A DNA stretch of 20,868 bases from an uncultured Actinomycetes bacterium (GCA_945957335.1 CAMFLJ010000020.1:1-20868), one strand, 5' to 3'; counted from the stretch's first letter, positions 6,427 to 13,530 are shown. Notes: generated from the sequence alone by a model not told the origin. Program-made: numbers and translations.

Positions 6427-7835
6427 CCCGCGGCCACGACCTCGCCGAGGGCCTGGTGCAGGCACTCGCACAGCAGGCCGGGGTCGTCGACCGCGGCGAC
6501 GTCGCACGACACGCCGATGCACGCGGTGTCGCCGTGCGACATCAGGGTGATCGACAGCGCCGAGCCGCTGGCCGGGGCGAACGGGTACTCGCGGATCAGC
6601 TCGGCACCGGCGATCCACGACCGCATGGGGATGCCGGGCACGTTCGACGCGACCAGGTCGACGTTGGTGAGCATCGACCGGAACACCGAGGCGGTGACGG
6701 GCGGCGGGAGCAGGTCGAGGGCGGCGGCGAGGCCGTCGGTGAGCTCGACCGCAGGCTCCTTCTGCCACGCCCGTGCCCGGCGGCCGACCTCCTTCATCCG
6801 CATCACCGGGTCGGCGATGTCGGCCGGGACGCTGAAGCGGGCCGGTGTGAAGTGGTTGCCCACGAAGTCGTCGTCGGAGCCGCGCAGGTTGATCGGCATC
6901 GTGATGCGGAGGGTCTCGAGGTTGGCGGCGTGGTGCGAGTGGTAGCGCGACACGCCGCCGACCACCGCGGCCAGGAAGGCGTCGTTGATCGAGCCGTCGG
7001 CGGCCTTGCCCGCACGGCGCAGGTCCTCGACCGGCACCTCGAGCACCCCGAGGCGGCGGGTGAGGCTGCGGCCGTTGAGCACCGACGACGGCGAGGCCGA
7101 CATCGGCTTCAGCAGGCGCCACGTGGACGGCACGAGGGCAGGCAGGCGGGGCAGCAGGTGCATCGCCGTGCCCGGCACCTGGCCGAGGAGGCGGATCGCC
7201 CCGCCGACCTGGTCGGCCATGGCTCGGGCCAGCATCTCGATCGAGCCGGGGAGGCCGGGCGGGCGGCCGTGGTGCGGAGGCACCGGGGCGTCCATCGGCA
7301 CGTCGGCACGGTCGTCGAGCAGCGCGAGGGCCAACTCGACGCCGCCCACGCCGTCGGTGAGCGAGTGGTGCACCTTCTGGATCAGCGCGGCGCGGCCGTC
7401 GGCCAGGCCCTCGACCACGGTGAACTCCCACAGCGGGCGCTCACGGTCGAAGGCCGCCATGGCGATGGGCTGGGCGATGGCCAGCACGGCCGAGAGGTCG
7501 CGCGGCTCGGGCGCCTGCACGCGGCGCAGGTGGTAGGAGAGGTCGAAGTCGGGGTCGGGCACCCAGCGGGGCGGGCCGAGGCCGAAGGGCGTGGTGACGA
7601 CGCGCTGGGCCAGGCGGGGCACCTTCACGGTGGCCGCGTCGAGGCGGGCCACGAGGCGCTCCCAGTCGGGGGCACGGTCGAAGAGGCCGACGGCCACGAT
7701 CGTCGATCGCAGCACCGGGTCGTGCTCGATGTGCCAGAGCACCGAGTCGGCGGGGCTCATGGCCTCACGGAGGCGCACGGTGGAACCGCCGGCAGGGGCG
7801 GAGGGGACCTGGTCCTGGTTCGGTTGATCCGACAC
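6414..7835 (-). CDS. WS/DGAT wax ester synthase/diacylglycerol acyltransferase
   Basis: This 473-residue protein is the normal family length. The catalytic HHxxxDG motif is intact as H156-H-S-L-T-D-G162 (KVHHSLTDGVGG). Other family blocks are PLWEFTVVEGL (about 134-144), GSINDAFLAAVVGG with ND at 284-285, the MPINLR to GNHF block (about 313-329), and LVASNVPGIP (394-403). Such enzymes transfer an acyl group from acyl-CoA to a fatty alcohol or diacylglycerol, making wax ester or triacylglycerol at the inner membrane face. GTG 7835 has a textbook AGGAGG at 7843-7848 with 7-nt spacing, so this is a leadered gene. It converges on the acyl-CoA ligase, whose product is its donor substrate. All key residues are present, so it is probably active; wax ester versus TAG preference cannot be told. 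Confidence 0.96.
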   Translation of the reverse strand: MSDQPNQDQVPSAPAGGSTVRLREAMSPADSVLWHIEHDPVLRSTIVAVGLFDRAPDWERLVARLDAATVKVPRLAQRVVTTPFGLGPPRWVPDPDFDLSYHLRRVQAPEPRDLSAVLAIAQPIAMAAFDRERPLWEFTVVEGLADGRAALIQKVHHSLTDGVGGVELALALLDDRADVPMDAPVPPHHGRPPGLPGSIEMLARAMADQVGGAIRLLGQVPGTAMHLLPRLPALVPSTWRLLKPMSASPSSVLNGRSLTRRLGVLEVPVEDLRRAGKAADGSINDAFLAAVVGGVSRYHSHHAANLETLRITMPINLRGSDDDFVGNHFTPARFSVPADIADPVMRMKEVGRRARAWQKEPAVELTDGLAAALDLLPPPVTASVFRSMLTNVDLVASNVPGIPMRSWIAGAELIREYPFAPASGSALSITLMSHGDTACIGVSCDVAAVDDPGLLCECLHQALGEVVAAGYRA

Positions 7836-7842
7836 CGGCGAT

Positions 7843-7848
7843 CCTCCT
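7843..7848 (-). promoter_or_regulatory. Strong Shine-Dalgarno site of the WS/DGAT gene
   Basis: AGGAGG on the minus strand, 7 nt from GTG 7835, decides this start. A TACGGT box at 7879-7884 could be the -10 element, giving a leader of about 37 nt. Confidence 0.7.
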
Positions 7849-7912
7849 TCCTGGTCGGCGTTCGGCCTACCTGAATCGACCGTACAGCCGACGGCCTTGA
7901 GCGGGCGAGCAC

Positions 7913-7918
7913 TACGTT
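7913..7918 (+). promoter_or_regulatory. Possible -10 box for the MBL-fold gene
   Basis: TACGTT lies 9 nt before ATG 7928, slightly farther than at the other leaderless genes. No Shine-Dalgarno sequence is seen. Confidence 0.4.
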
Positions 7919-7927
7919 CGGTCGCGG

Positions 7928-8812
7928 ATGAGCGAGCTCGGCCCCATGCCCCCCACCCCCGACGTCGGTCCGGCGGCCCCGGACGCAGGCGAGCTGCAGC
8001 CCCTGGCCCCCGGGGTCTGGGCCTGGATCGGCACCGACGGCACCGGTCGGCCCGGCCCGAACGCGGGCGTGGTGGTCGAGGACGACGGCATCACGCTGGT
8101 CGACGCGCTGAGCGCGCCGTCGGCGGCCCGGGCGCTCAACAACGAGCTCGCCGCCCGCTTCGGCGTGCCCGTGCGCCGGGTCGTCTACACCTCGAGCCAC
8201 GTCGGCTCGGTGGGCGGCTCGTCGGTGTTCTGGATGGCCGCCCGCTACGGCCGCCCCCAGACCAGCGCCCTGATGGAGCAGCCGGTGCCGGTCGACGCGT
8301 ACCGCCGCCTGGTGCCCGGGTTCGCCCACGACTACGACGACGAGGCCTTCGCCACCCGGCCCGTCTCCCACGTGGTGGCCACCGCGGCGTGGCTCACCCC
8401 CGTGGTGTGCGCGGTGCCGGTGCAGGGCGCCCAGGCCGAGAACCTGGTGGTGCTCGTGCCGTCGGCCGGGGTCCTGTTCGCCGGCGCGATGGCGTCGTTC
8501 GCCACCACGCCCAACGCCTACGACGGCGATCCGGAGCAGTGGGCCGACACCCTCGGCGAGCTGCGCGACCAGGCCACCGTCGTGGTGCCCGGCGTCGGGC
8601 CGGTGGGCGGCCCCGACCACCTCACCGCGCTGCAGGCCTACCTCTACGCCGCGGTCGACGCCGGTGGCGACGCCCGCCGGATCCCGGCCGGGCCGTGGGA
8701 CGACTGGGCCGACCGCGACCTCGACGAGGTGAACGTCGAGCGCGCGCTGCGCCTGGCGGGGGATGATCCAGGGGTGCCGGTGGCGATGCTGCGCCGGCTC
8801 GGCCTGGCCTGA
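7928..8812 (+). CDS. Degenerate metallo-beta-lactamase-fold protein (probable pseudoenzyme)
   Basis: This 294-residue protein follows the MBL-fold layout: NAGVVVEDDGITLVDA (45-60), the strand RVVYTSSHVGSVGG (84-97) where the HxHxDH metal motif should be, NLVVLVPSAGVLFAGAM (172-188) where the GHT and GD motifs should be, and VVVPGVGPVGG (218-228) where PGHG should be. The first motif reads S89-S-H91-V-G93-S94, so only one of four ligands survives. The bridging Asp is Ala187 and the PGHG His is Val223. The fold blocks are otherwise well conserved with no frameshift, so this looks like a maintained non-catalytic member rather than a decayed gene. It lies 27 bp upstream of a Nudix gene and is probably co-transcribed. 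A binding or regulatory role is inferred; the ligand is unknown. Confidence 0.82.
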   Translation: MSELGPMPPTPDVGPAAPDAGELQPLAPGVWAWIGTDGTGRPGPNAGVVVEDDGITLVDALSAPSAARALNNELAARFGVPVRRVVYTSSHVGSVGGSSVFWMAARYGRPQTSALMEQPVPVDAYRRLVPGFAHDYDDEAFATRPVSHVVATAAWLTPVVCAVPVQGAQAENLVVLVPSAGVLFAGAMASFATTPNAYDGDPEQWADTLGELRDQATVVVPGVGPVGGPDHLTALQAYLYAAVDAGGDARRIPAGPWDDWADRDLDEVNVERALRLAGDDPGVPVAMLRRLGLA

Positions 8813-8839
8813 GCCGGGCTCGCGAGACGGGATGACGAC

Positions 8840-9580
8840 ATGACCACCGGCAACAACTCGTGGCGGACCGAGCGGGGCGAGGGCGACGTCGTGCCCGAAG
8901 CGGTGCCCGCAGCCACCACCGTGCTCGTGCGCGACGGCGCCGACGGCATCGAGGTGCTCATGTGCCGCCGCAACTCGAAGCTGGCGTTCGCCGGTGGCGC
9001 CTGGGTGTTCCCCGGCGGCCGCGTCGACCCGGGCGACTGGGACGGCGACCCCACCGACGACCTGCGCGACAGCCGCACGCTCGACGCCGCCCGGCGGGCC
9101 GCGGTGCGCGAGGCCGCCGAGGAGTCCGGCGCCGAGGTCGACCCCTCGACGCTCGTGCTGATCTCGCACTGGACGCCCCCGATCGAGGCCCCGAAGCGCT
9201 TCGCCACCTACTTCTTCCTCGGCCCCGCCCCCACCCAGGTGGCCGAGCTCCACGCCGACGGCGGCGAGATCCACGAGATCGGCTGGCTGCAGCCCGCTGC
9301 GGCCGTGGCCGCCCGCAACGCCGGCGAGATCGACCTCGTGCCGCCGACCTACATCACCCTCGAGCACCTGTCGGCCTTCGCCACCGTGGCCGAGGCGCTC
9401 GACCACTTCACCCACCGGCGGCCCGAGCACTTCCAGACCCACTTCGTGCGCACCGAGGGCGGCATGGTGGCCATGTACGAGGGCGACGTCGCCTACGGCA
9501 CCGACGACCTCGACCGCGCGGGCGCCCGCCATCGGCTCTGGATGCTCCACGACGGCTGGCGCTACGAGCGCACGCCCTGA
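8840..9580 (+). CDS. Nudix hydrolase, NUDT19-like (possible CoA diphosphatase)
   Basis: This 246-residue protein has a Nudix box split by an insertion: FAGGAWVFPGGRVDPGD (about 50-66), about 20 inserted residues, then AAVREAAEESGAEV with REAAEESG at 90-97. Both metal-binding glutamates of REUxEExG (E94, E95) are present. An insertion inside the box after a VFPGGRVDPGD motif is characteristic of the NUDT19 group, whose characterised members hydrolyse CoA and acyl-CoA to phosphopantetheine species and 3',5'-ADP. That would fit a region rich in acyl-CoA enzymes. The C-terminal part (THRRPEHFQTHFVRTEGGMVAMYEGD) is longer than a minimal Nudix domain. ATG 8840 has only a weak GGGA upstream, so translation may be coupled to the MBL-fold gene 27 bp before. 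Nudix identity is secure; CoA as substrate is inferred. Confidence 0.9.
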   Translation: MTTGNNSWRTERGEGDVVPEAVPAATTVLVRDGADGIEVLMCRRNSKLAFAGGAWVFPGGRVDPGDWDGDPTDDLRDSRTLDAARRAAVREAAEESGAEVDPSTLVLISHWTPPIEAPKRFATYFFLGPAPTQVAELHADGGEIHEIGWLQPAAAVAARNAGEIDLVPPTYITLEHLSAFATVAEALDHFTHRRPEHFQTHFVRTEGGMVAMYEGDVAYGTDDLDRAGARHRLWMLHDGWRYERTP

Positions 9581-9617
9581 GCGCTCCACGAGGCCACGCG
9601 CCCGCCCGTCCGCCTGG

Positions 9618-9623
9618 CAAGCT
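9618..9623 (+). promoter_or_regulatory. -10-like box of the TetR gene
   Basis: CAAGCT followed by six bases (CGGGCC) and GTG 9630. It has the same hexamer and spacing as before the crotonase at 643. Confidence 0.45.
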
Positions 9624-9629
9624 CGGGCC

Positions 9630-10208
9630 GTGAGCGCCGCCGACACCCCCCGTCCCGTCGGGCGCCCACGCGACCCCCAGGTCGACCGGGCGGTGATGGA
9701 GGCCACCTTCGCCATGCTCGCCGAGGCCGGTTACGACGGGCTCACGATCGAGGCGGTGGCCCACACCGCCGGCGTGTCGAAGAACGCCATCTACCGGCGC
9801 TGGCCCGACAAGGTGGCCATGGTGCTCGACGCCATCCGCACGATGGCCCCCCACGACGACCTCGAGGTCGACACCGGCGACGTGCGCGCCGACATGGCCA
9901 CCATGCTGCGCGGGATGGTGGCCAAGTTCCGGGAGGTCGACGGCCGCCTGGCGTTCTCGCTGGCGTCCGACCTCCAGCGCCACCCCGAGCTGGGCGACGC
10001 CGTGCGCTCGGGGCTGATCGAGCCCCGCCGCCGGGAGCTGCAGGACCGGGTGCAGCGCGCCGTCGACGACGGCCAGCTGCCGGCCGACGCCGACGTCGAG
10101 CTGCTCACCGACGTGGGGCCGGCGCTGCTCTTCCACCGCTTCATGTTCGACGGCGTGGTGCCCGACGACGACTTCGTCGACCGCGTCATCCGCCAGTTCT
10201 GGGGCTGA
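9630..10208 (+). CDS. TetR/AcrR-family transcriptional regulator
   Basis: This 192-residue regulator has an N-terminal TetR helix-turn-helix at about 16-65 (DRAVMEATFAMLAEAGYDGLTIEAVAHTAGVSKNAIYRRWPDKVAMVLDAI), with recognition helix VSKNAIYRRW. The arginine-rich start (VGRPRDP) is typical of operator-binding arms. The C-terminal ligand domain resembles the TetR_C class found in AcrR-like repressors (RRRELQDRVQRAVDDGQLPADAD...). It lies 49 bp downstream of the Nudix gene on the same strand but seems to have its own leaderless promoter. No clear palindrome is seen in the short upstream gap. It could regulate the MBL-Nudix pair or the palindrome at 586; neither can be shown. Its TGA lies in the 18-bp palindrome at 10207-10224. 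Confidence 0.93.
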   Translation: MSAADTPRPVGRPRDPQVDRAVMEATFAMLAEAGYDGLTIEAVAHTAGVSKNAIYRRWPDKVAMVLDAIRTMAPHDDLEVDTGDVRADMATMLRGMVAKFREVDGRLAFSLASDLQRHPELGDAVRSGLIEPRRRELQDRVQRAVDDGQLPADADVELLTDVGPALLFHRFMFDGVVPDDDFVDRVIRQFWG

Positions 10209-10224
10209 CCGGCCGCGGCCGGTC
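10207..10224. terminator. Possible bidirectional terminator (18-bp perfect palindrome)
   Basis: GACCGGCCGCGGCCGGTC is a perfect self-complementary 18-mer at the 3' ends of two convergent genes, TetR (+) and FmdB-like (-), overlapping the TetR stop codon. There is no loop and no U-tract, so it is not a classical intrinsic terminator. The position between convergent genes suggests termination or transcript-end protection. Confidence 0.4.
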
Positions 10225-10246
10225 GGGCTGGATCAGCGGCGCGGGC

Positions 10247-10474
10247 TCAGCAGCCGCACATGCCGCCGCAGCAGCCGCCGCCCGAGGGGCGCGGTGCCGA
10301 CGACGGGGCCGGCGCCGACGCGCCGGAGACGCCGACCGAGGCGAACATCGACAGCAGGCGCCGTGAGCCGGCGTGGCCCTGCGGGCAGTCGATGGGGTCG
10401 GAGGCCTCGGCCATGGGCCGACGGGCCTCGAACGTGTCGTCGCAGATCGGGCAGCGGTACTCGTAGAGCGGCAC
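10247..10474 (-). CDS. FmdB/YgiT-like small zinc-ribbon protein with Gly-Cys tail
   Basis: This 75-residue protein starts VPLYEYRCPICDDTFEARRPM, the hallmark of the FmdB/CxxC_CXXC_SSSS family, and has a second half-site CPQGH. Together these give a four-ligand zinc ribbon of C8, C11, C30 and probably H34. The family was named for a regulator near formamidase genes and most members are uncharacterised. The C-terminus is unusual: a Ser/Ala/Pro-rich linker followed by GGGCCGGMCGC, with four cysteines in the last nine residues. GTG 10474 is set by TAGGAT 6 nt upstream and by the conserved MPLYEY start. It is convergent with the TetR gene. Confidence 0.88.
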   Translation of the reverse strand: MPLYEYRCPICDDTFEARRPMAEASDPIDCPQGHAGSRRLLSMFASVGVSGASAPAPSSAPRPSGGGCCGGMCGC

Positions 10475-10480
10475 GGCGTG

Positions 10481-10486
10481 ATCCTA
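10481..10486 (-). promoter_or_regulatory. -10 box of a leaderless promoter for the FmdB-like gene
   Basis: TAGGAT on the minus strand, six nucleotides before GTG 10474, with no Shine-Dalgarno sequence. Confidence 0.6.
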
Positions 10487-10532
10487 CGGGACGAGGCGAG
10501 TGCCCTGGCCAGGAACGTTCGTGGGTGGATCG

Positions 10533-10554
10533 GCGAGCAAGGGTCGTCGCTCGC
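10533..10554. repeat. Small inverted repeat in a gene-free stretch
   Basis: GCGAGC and GCTCGC form 6-bp arms around a 10-base spacer. It lies in the 172-bp gap (10487-10658) between the FmdB-like gene promoter and the 3' end of the next minus-strand gene. This gap is visibly less GC-rich than the rest. I see no gene, tRNA or operator in it beyond this hairpin and a duplicated CCCTGGCC. Confidence 0.35.
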
Positions 10555-10658
10555 AAGGACGCAGGACGAAGTACCTGCCTTGTCCAACTGCGAGGACGAG
10601 GACGCCGCGAGCGGAGGCCCTGGCCGGCGAGACGCTGCAGAGGTTCGTGGTCAGGGCA

Positions 10659-11060
10659 CTAGGACAGGATGCGCGAGACCAGCTGCACGGCCTCGAGCAG
10701 CAGCGGCAGCAGGATCAGCGCCAGGAGGAACATCGCCACGCCCCGCCGCCAGCCGCGGGCCCGTGCGGCGCCACGGCCGAACGCGCCGAACCGCTCGATC
10801 TCGCCCTCGACGGTCCACTGGTTGTGCTCGAACGCCGGGAATCCCTCGACGCCGACCTCGGCCTGGGCCTCGGCCTGCTCGAGCTCCCACGCGAACGGGT
10901 CGAGGTCGGTGCCCTCGTCGTCGAGCGGCAGCTCGCTGGGGTGGCGGGGCCGGTCGATGTGGCGGGTGCGCACGCGGGGCGGGCCGATGGGGCCCGACGG
11001 GGTGTCGGCGAGGCGCCGGTTCCACCCCTCGACGTCGAAGTCCTCGTCCTCCGCGGCCAC
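10659..11060 (-). CDS. Tail-anchored membrane protein of unknown function
   Basis: This 133-residue protein has an acidic, low-complexity N-terminal two thirds (MAAEDEDFDVEGWNRRL, LPLDDEGTDLDPFAWELEQAEAQAEV) and a basic segment (ARARGWRR, about 99-106). One hydrophobic helix follows at about 107-127 (GVAMFLLALILLPLLLEAVQL) near the C-terminus. This predicts a cytoplasmic soluble part anchored by its tail. I do not recognise a family. GTG 11060 is supported by TAGCCT 6 nt upstream. It diverges from the P450 gene over a 111-bp region, and each gene has its own leaderless promoter. Confidence 0.75.
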   Translation of the reverse strand: MAAEDEDFDVEGWNRRLADTPSGPIGPPRVRTRHIDRPRHPSELPLDDEGTDLDPFAWELEQAEAQAEVGVEGFPAFEHNQWTVEGEIERFGAFGRGAARARGWRRGVAMFLLALILLPLLLEAVQLVSRILS

Positions 11061-11066
11061 GGCGCA

Positions 11067-11072
11067 AGGCTA
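11067..11072 (-). promoter_or_regulatory. -10 box of a leaderless promoter for the tail-anchored protein
   Basis: TAGCCT on the minus strand, six bases before GTG 11060. Hexamer and spacing equal those at 2977-2982. Confidence 0.6.
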
Positions 11073-11158
11073 CGCCCGTCGCCCCGGGCCGCGCCGGGCG
11101 GACAGATCCACGGCCGCGAGTGGCCCGACGCCCCTGCCCGTGGCCGGACCTGGGCGCC

Positions 11159-11164
11159 TACCGT
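11159..11164 (+). promoter_or_regulatory. -10 box of a leaderless promoter for the P450 gene
   Basis: TACCGT, seven bases, then GTG 11172. This favours GTG 11172 over the in-frame ATG at 11181 as the translation start. Confidence 0.5.
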
Positions 11165-11171
11165 GGGCGGC

Positions 11172-12416
11172 GTGGGGGACATGGACTCGATCGACCTGAC
11201 CGACCTCGACAACTTCGCGGACGGGTTCCCGCACGAGCTGTTCGAGATCCACCGGCGAGAGGCCCCGGTGTGGTGGCACGAGCCCACCGAGCACACGCCC
11301 GACGGCGAGGGGTTCTGGTCGGTGGCCACGTACGACGAGGTGCTCGAGGTGCTCCACGAGCCCGAGGCGTACTCGTCGGAGACCGGCGGCGATCGCCCCT
11401 ACGGCGGCACCCTGCTGCAGGACCTGCCGGTGGCGGGCCAGGTCATCAACATGATGGACGACCCTCGCCACGCCCGGATCCGGCGCCTGGTGAGCTCGGG
11501 GCTCACCCCGCGGATGGTCCGCAACCTCGAGGACGAGCTGCGGCGCCGCACCCGCAACCTGCTCGACGCCGTGCCCGACGGCGAGGACGTCGACTTCCTC
11601 GTCGAGGTCGCGGCCGAGCTGCCCATGCAGATGATCTGCATCCTCCTCGGCGTTCCCGAGACCGAGCGGCACTGGCTCTTCGAGGCCGTCGAGCCGGGGT
11701 TCGACTACCGGGGCTCGCGCAAGGCGTTCGAGGGCGCCGGCGCCTCGGCCGAGGAGGCCAGGGCGCGCATGCAGGCCTACGGCGCCGAGCTGGTGGCCGA
11801 GAAGCGGGCCCGGCCGGGCGACGACATGCTCTCGCTCGTCGTGCAGGCCACCCTCGACGACGTCGACCCGCCCCGCCTCACCGACCCCGAGCTCTACGCC
11901 TTCTTCTCGCTGCTCTTCACCGCAGGGTCGGAGACCACCCGCAACGCCATCGCCGGCGGCCTGGCCGCCCTGGTCGAGCGGCCCGACCAGCTCGACCGGC
12001 TGCGGTCCGACCCCTCGCTCATGCCCACCGCGGTCGACGAGCTGCTGCGCTGGACCACCCCGTCGCCCTCGAAGCGCCGCACCGCCACCCGGCCCGTGGA
12101 GCTGCTCGGCGTGGCCATCGCCCCCGGTGACAAGGTGCTGGTGTGGGAGGGCTCGGCCAACCGCGACGAGGACACCTTCGCCGACCCGATGCAGCTCGAC
12201 GTGGGCCGGGCCCCCAACCCGCACCTCACCTTCGGCCACGGCATCCACCACTGCCTCGGCGCCAACCTGGCCCGCCTCGAGATGACGGTGATGTTCGAGG
12301 AGCTCCTCCCCCGCTTCGGCGCCATCGAGCTGGTGAGCCCACCGGAGTGGACCCGTAGCAACCGCCACACCGGCCTGCGCCACCTGTGGCTGCGGATGGA
12401 GCGGTCCGCGACGTGA
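11172..12416 (+). CDS. Cytochrome P450 monooxygenase
   Basis: This 414-residue protein is the usual length of soluble bacterial class I P450s. The I-helix oxygen-activation motif is AGSETT (251-256) with the acid-alcohol pair E254/T255, the K-helix ExxR is E290-L-L-R293, and the heme loop is FGHGIHHCLG (354-363) with ligand C361. Other blocks include DDPRHARIRRLVSSGLTPR (97-114), typical of the C-helix region. It would hydroxylate a hydrophobic substrate with electrons from a ferredoxin and reductase; neither is in the window. The C-terminal NPHLTFGHGIHHCLGANLARLE recalls the CYP125/124/142 lipid and steroid hydroxylase groups, but the subfamily cannot be fixed without alignment. The next gene on the strand is a crotonase 132 bp downstream. 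Confidence 0.96.
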   Translation: MGDMDSIDLTDLDNFADGFPHELFEIHRREAPVWWHEPTEHTPDGEGFWSVATYDEVLEVLHEPEAYSSETGGDRPYGGTLLQDLPVAGQVINMMDDPRHARIRRLVSSGLTPRMVRNLEDELRRRTRNLLDAVPDGEDVDFLVEVAAELPMQMICILLGVPETERHWLFEAVEPGFDYRGSRKAFEGAGASAEEARARMQAYGAELVAEKRARPGDDMLSLVVQATLDDVDPPRLTDPELYAFFSLLFTAGSETTRNAIAGGLAALVERPDQLDRLRSDPSLMPTAVDELLRWTTPSPSKRRTATRPVELLGVAIAPGDKVLVWEGSANRDEDTFADPMQLDVGRAPNPHLTFGHGIHHCLGANLARLEMTVMFEELLPRFGAIELVSPPEWTRSNRHTGLRHLWLRMERSAT

Positions 12417-12548
12417 GCGGGGACCGCGCCTCGGCGTGAGCGCCGCCGCCCGGGTGCCGACCCGGGGGCCGGGACGCGGGTGTCTGGTAGAACGGCAGGC
12501 CGGTCGCGGCACCAGGCGACCATCGCACGACACCGACTGGGGACTGAC

Positions 12549-13373
12549 ATGAGCGTTGACGAGGACCTCCTCTGGGAGATCGACGACAAGGGCGTGGCCT
12601 GGCTCACGCTGAACCGGCCCGACGCCGCCAACGCCATCACCCCCGACCAGCGCAACCGCACCATCGAGCTGATGGAGGGCGCCAGCAACGACCTCAACGT
12701 GCGCTGCGTGGTCATCACCGCGGCCGGTGAGCGCCACTTCTGCACCGGGGCCGACCTGCGGGTGTCGCGCATCCCCGAGAACCCCGGACCGGCCGACAAG
12801 CCCGACAAGGCGCTCGGCGACGTGGGCCGCAACATCAAGCGGGGCGCCCAGCGCCTCGTCGCCTCGATCATGGACTGCGAGAAGCCGGTCATCGCGGCCG
12901 TCAACGGCACCGCGGCCGGCATCGGCGCCCACATCGCCTTCGCCTCCGACCTCGTGATCGCCGCCGACAACGCCAAGTTCATCGAGGTGTTCGTGCGCCG
13001 CGGCATCACCCCCGACGGCGGCGGCGCCTGGATGCTGCCGCGCCTGATCGGCATGCAGAAGGCCAAGGAGCTCATCTTCTTCGGCCGCGACTGCAAGGCC
13101 GACGAGGCCGAGCGCATCGGCCTGGTCAACCGGGTCGTGCCCCAGGCCGAGCTCCGTGCGGCCGCCGAGGAGTGGGCCGGTCAGCTGGCCGAGTCGCCCA
13201 CCAAGGCCCTGATGCTGTCGAAGTGGCTGCTCAACCGCTCGATGGAGTCGCCCCGCGGCCTGGCCTTCGAGGACGAGGCCTGGGCCCAGGAGCTGGCGTC
13301 GTACACGCGCGACTTCAACGAGGGCGTCGAGGCCTTCAAGGAGCGCCGCGACGTCGAGTACCGCGGCTGGTAG
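12549..13373 (+). CDS. Enoyl-CoA hydratase/isomerase family protein (PaaG-like)
   Basis: This 274-residue crotonase has the CoA and oxyanion segments ITAAGERHFCTGADL (56-70) and AAVNGTAAGIGAHIAFASDLVIA (116-138). The two catalytic Glu of classical hydratases are not present: the first site reads GIGAHIA. The second region is FVRRGITPDGGGAWMLPRLIG, where D156 of PDGGG is the acid of the PaaG/2,3-epoxyphenylacetyl-CoA isomerase and Delta3-Delta2-isomerase-like branch. This argues for isomerase rather than hydratase activity, though the substrate is unknown. ATG 12549 was chosen because the family N-terminus begins MSVDEDLLWEIDDKGVAWLTLNRP; the frame runs open to 12480 but that part has no homologous look. 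A possible leadered promoter lies around TAGAAC at 12487. It is followed by a long inverted repeat. Confidence 0.92.
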   Translation: MSVDEDLLWEIDDKGVAWLTLNRPDAANAITPDQRNRTIELMEGASNDLNVRCVVITAAGERHFCTGADLRVSRIPENPGPADKPDKALGDVGRNIKRGAQRLVASIMDCEKPVIAAVNGTAAGIGAHIAFASDLVIAADNAKFIEVFVRRGITPDGGGAWMLPRLIGMQKAKELIFFGRDCKADEAERIGLVNRVVPQAELRAAAEEWAGQLAESPTKALMLSKWLLNRSMESPRGLAFEDEAWAQELASYTRDFNEGVEAFKERRDVEYRGW

Positions 13374-13420
13374 CTCCGGCTCCCCTCAGCGGGGCCCCCG
13401 ACCACGACCCACCCTTCCTC

Positions 13421-13471
13421 GTTCTGGTGGAGGTTTGCCCCCCGATTCGGGAGGTGAACCTCCACCAGAAC
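13421..13471. terminator. 15-bp-arm inverted repeat between convergent genes
   Basis: GTTCTGGTGGAGGTT (13421-13435) is perfectly complementary to AACCTCCACCAGAAC (13457-13471). The 21-base spacer contains a nested palindrome, CCCGATTCGGG (13441-13451). It lies between the 3' ends of the crotonase (+, ends 13373) and TetR (-, ends 13531). The position suits a bidirectional terminator, but there is no U-tract. The size and perfection also suit a dispersed palindromic element. A smaller CCCC-GGGG hairpin precedes it at 13382-13394. Confidence 0.65.
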
Positions 13472-13530
13472 CGCGTCTGGGCCCTCGCGCGTCGTTGCCG
13501 GCACCGGATCAGACCGGCGACCGCGGCGGG

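Noticed and set aside
7757..9715. Minus-strand open frame covering the MBL-fold and Nudix genes
   Set aside because: Repetitive His/Gly/Val composition, no motif, and it overlaps two recognisable plus-strand genes.
10487..10658. Possible tRNA or small RNA gene in the gap before the tail-anchored protein
   Set aside because: No cloverleaf arms, T-loop sequence or CCA end could be found; only a weak 6-bp hairpin is present.
11070..12932. Minus-strand open frame opposite the P450
   Set aside because: The P450 has I-helix, ExxR and heme motifs on the plus strand; the antisense peptide has none.
13421..13471. CRISPR repeat
   Set aside because: There is a single inverted repeat with no direct repeat and spacer series, and no cas genes nearby.
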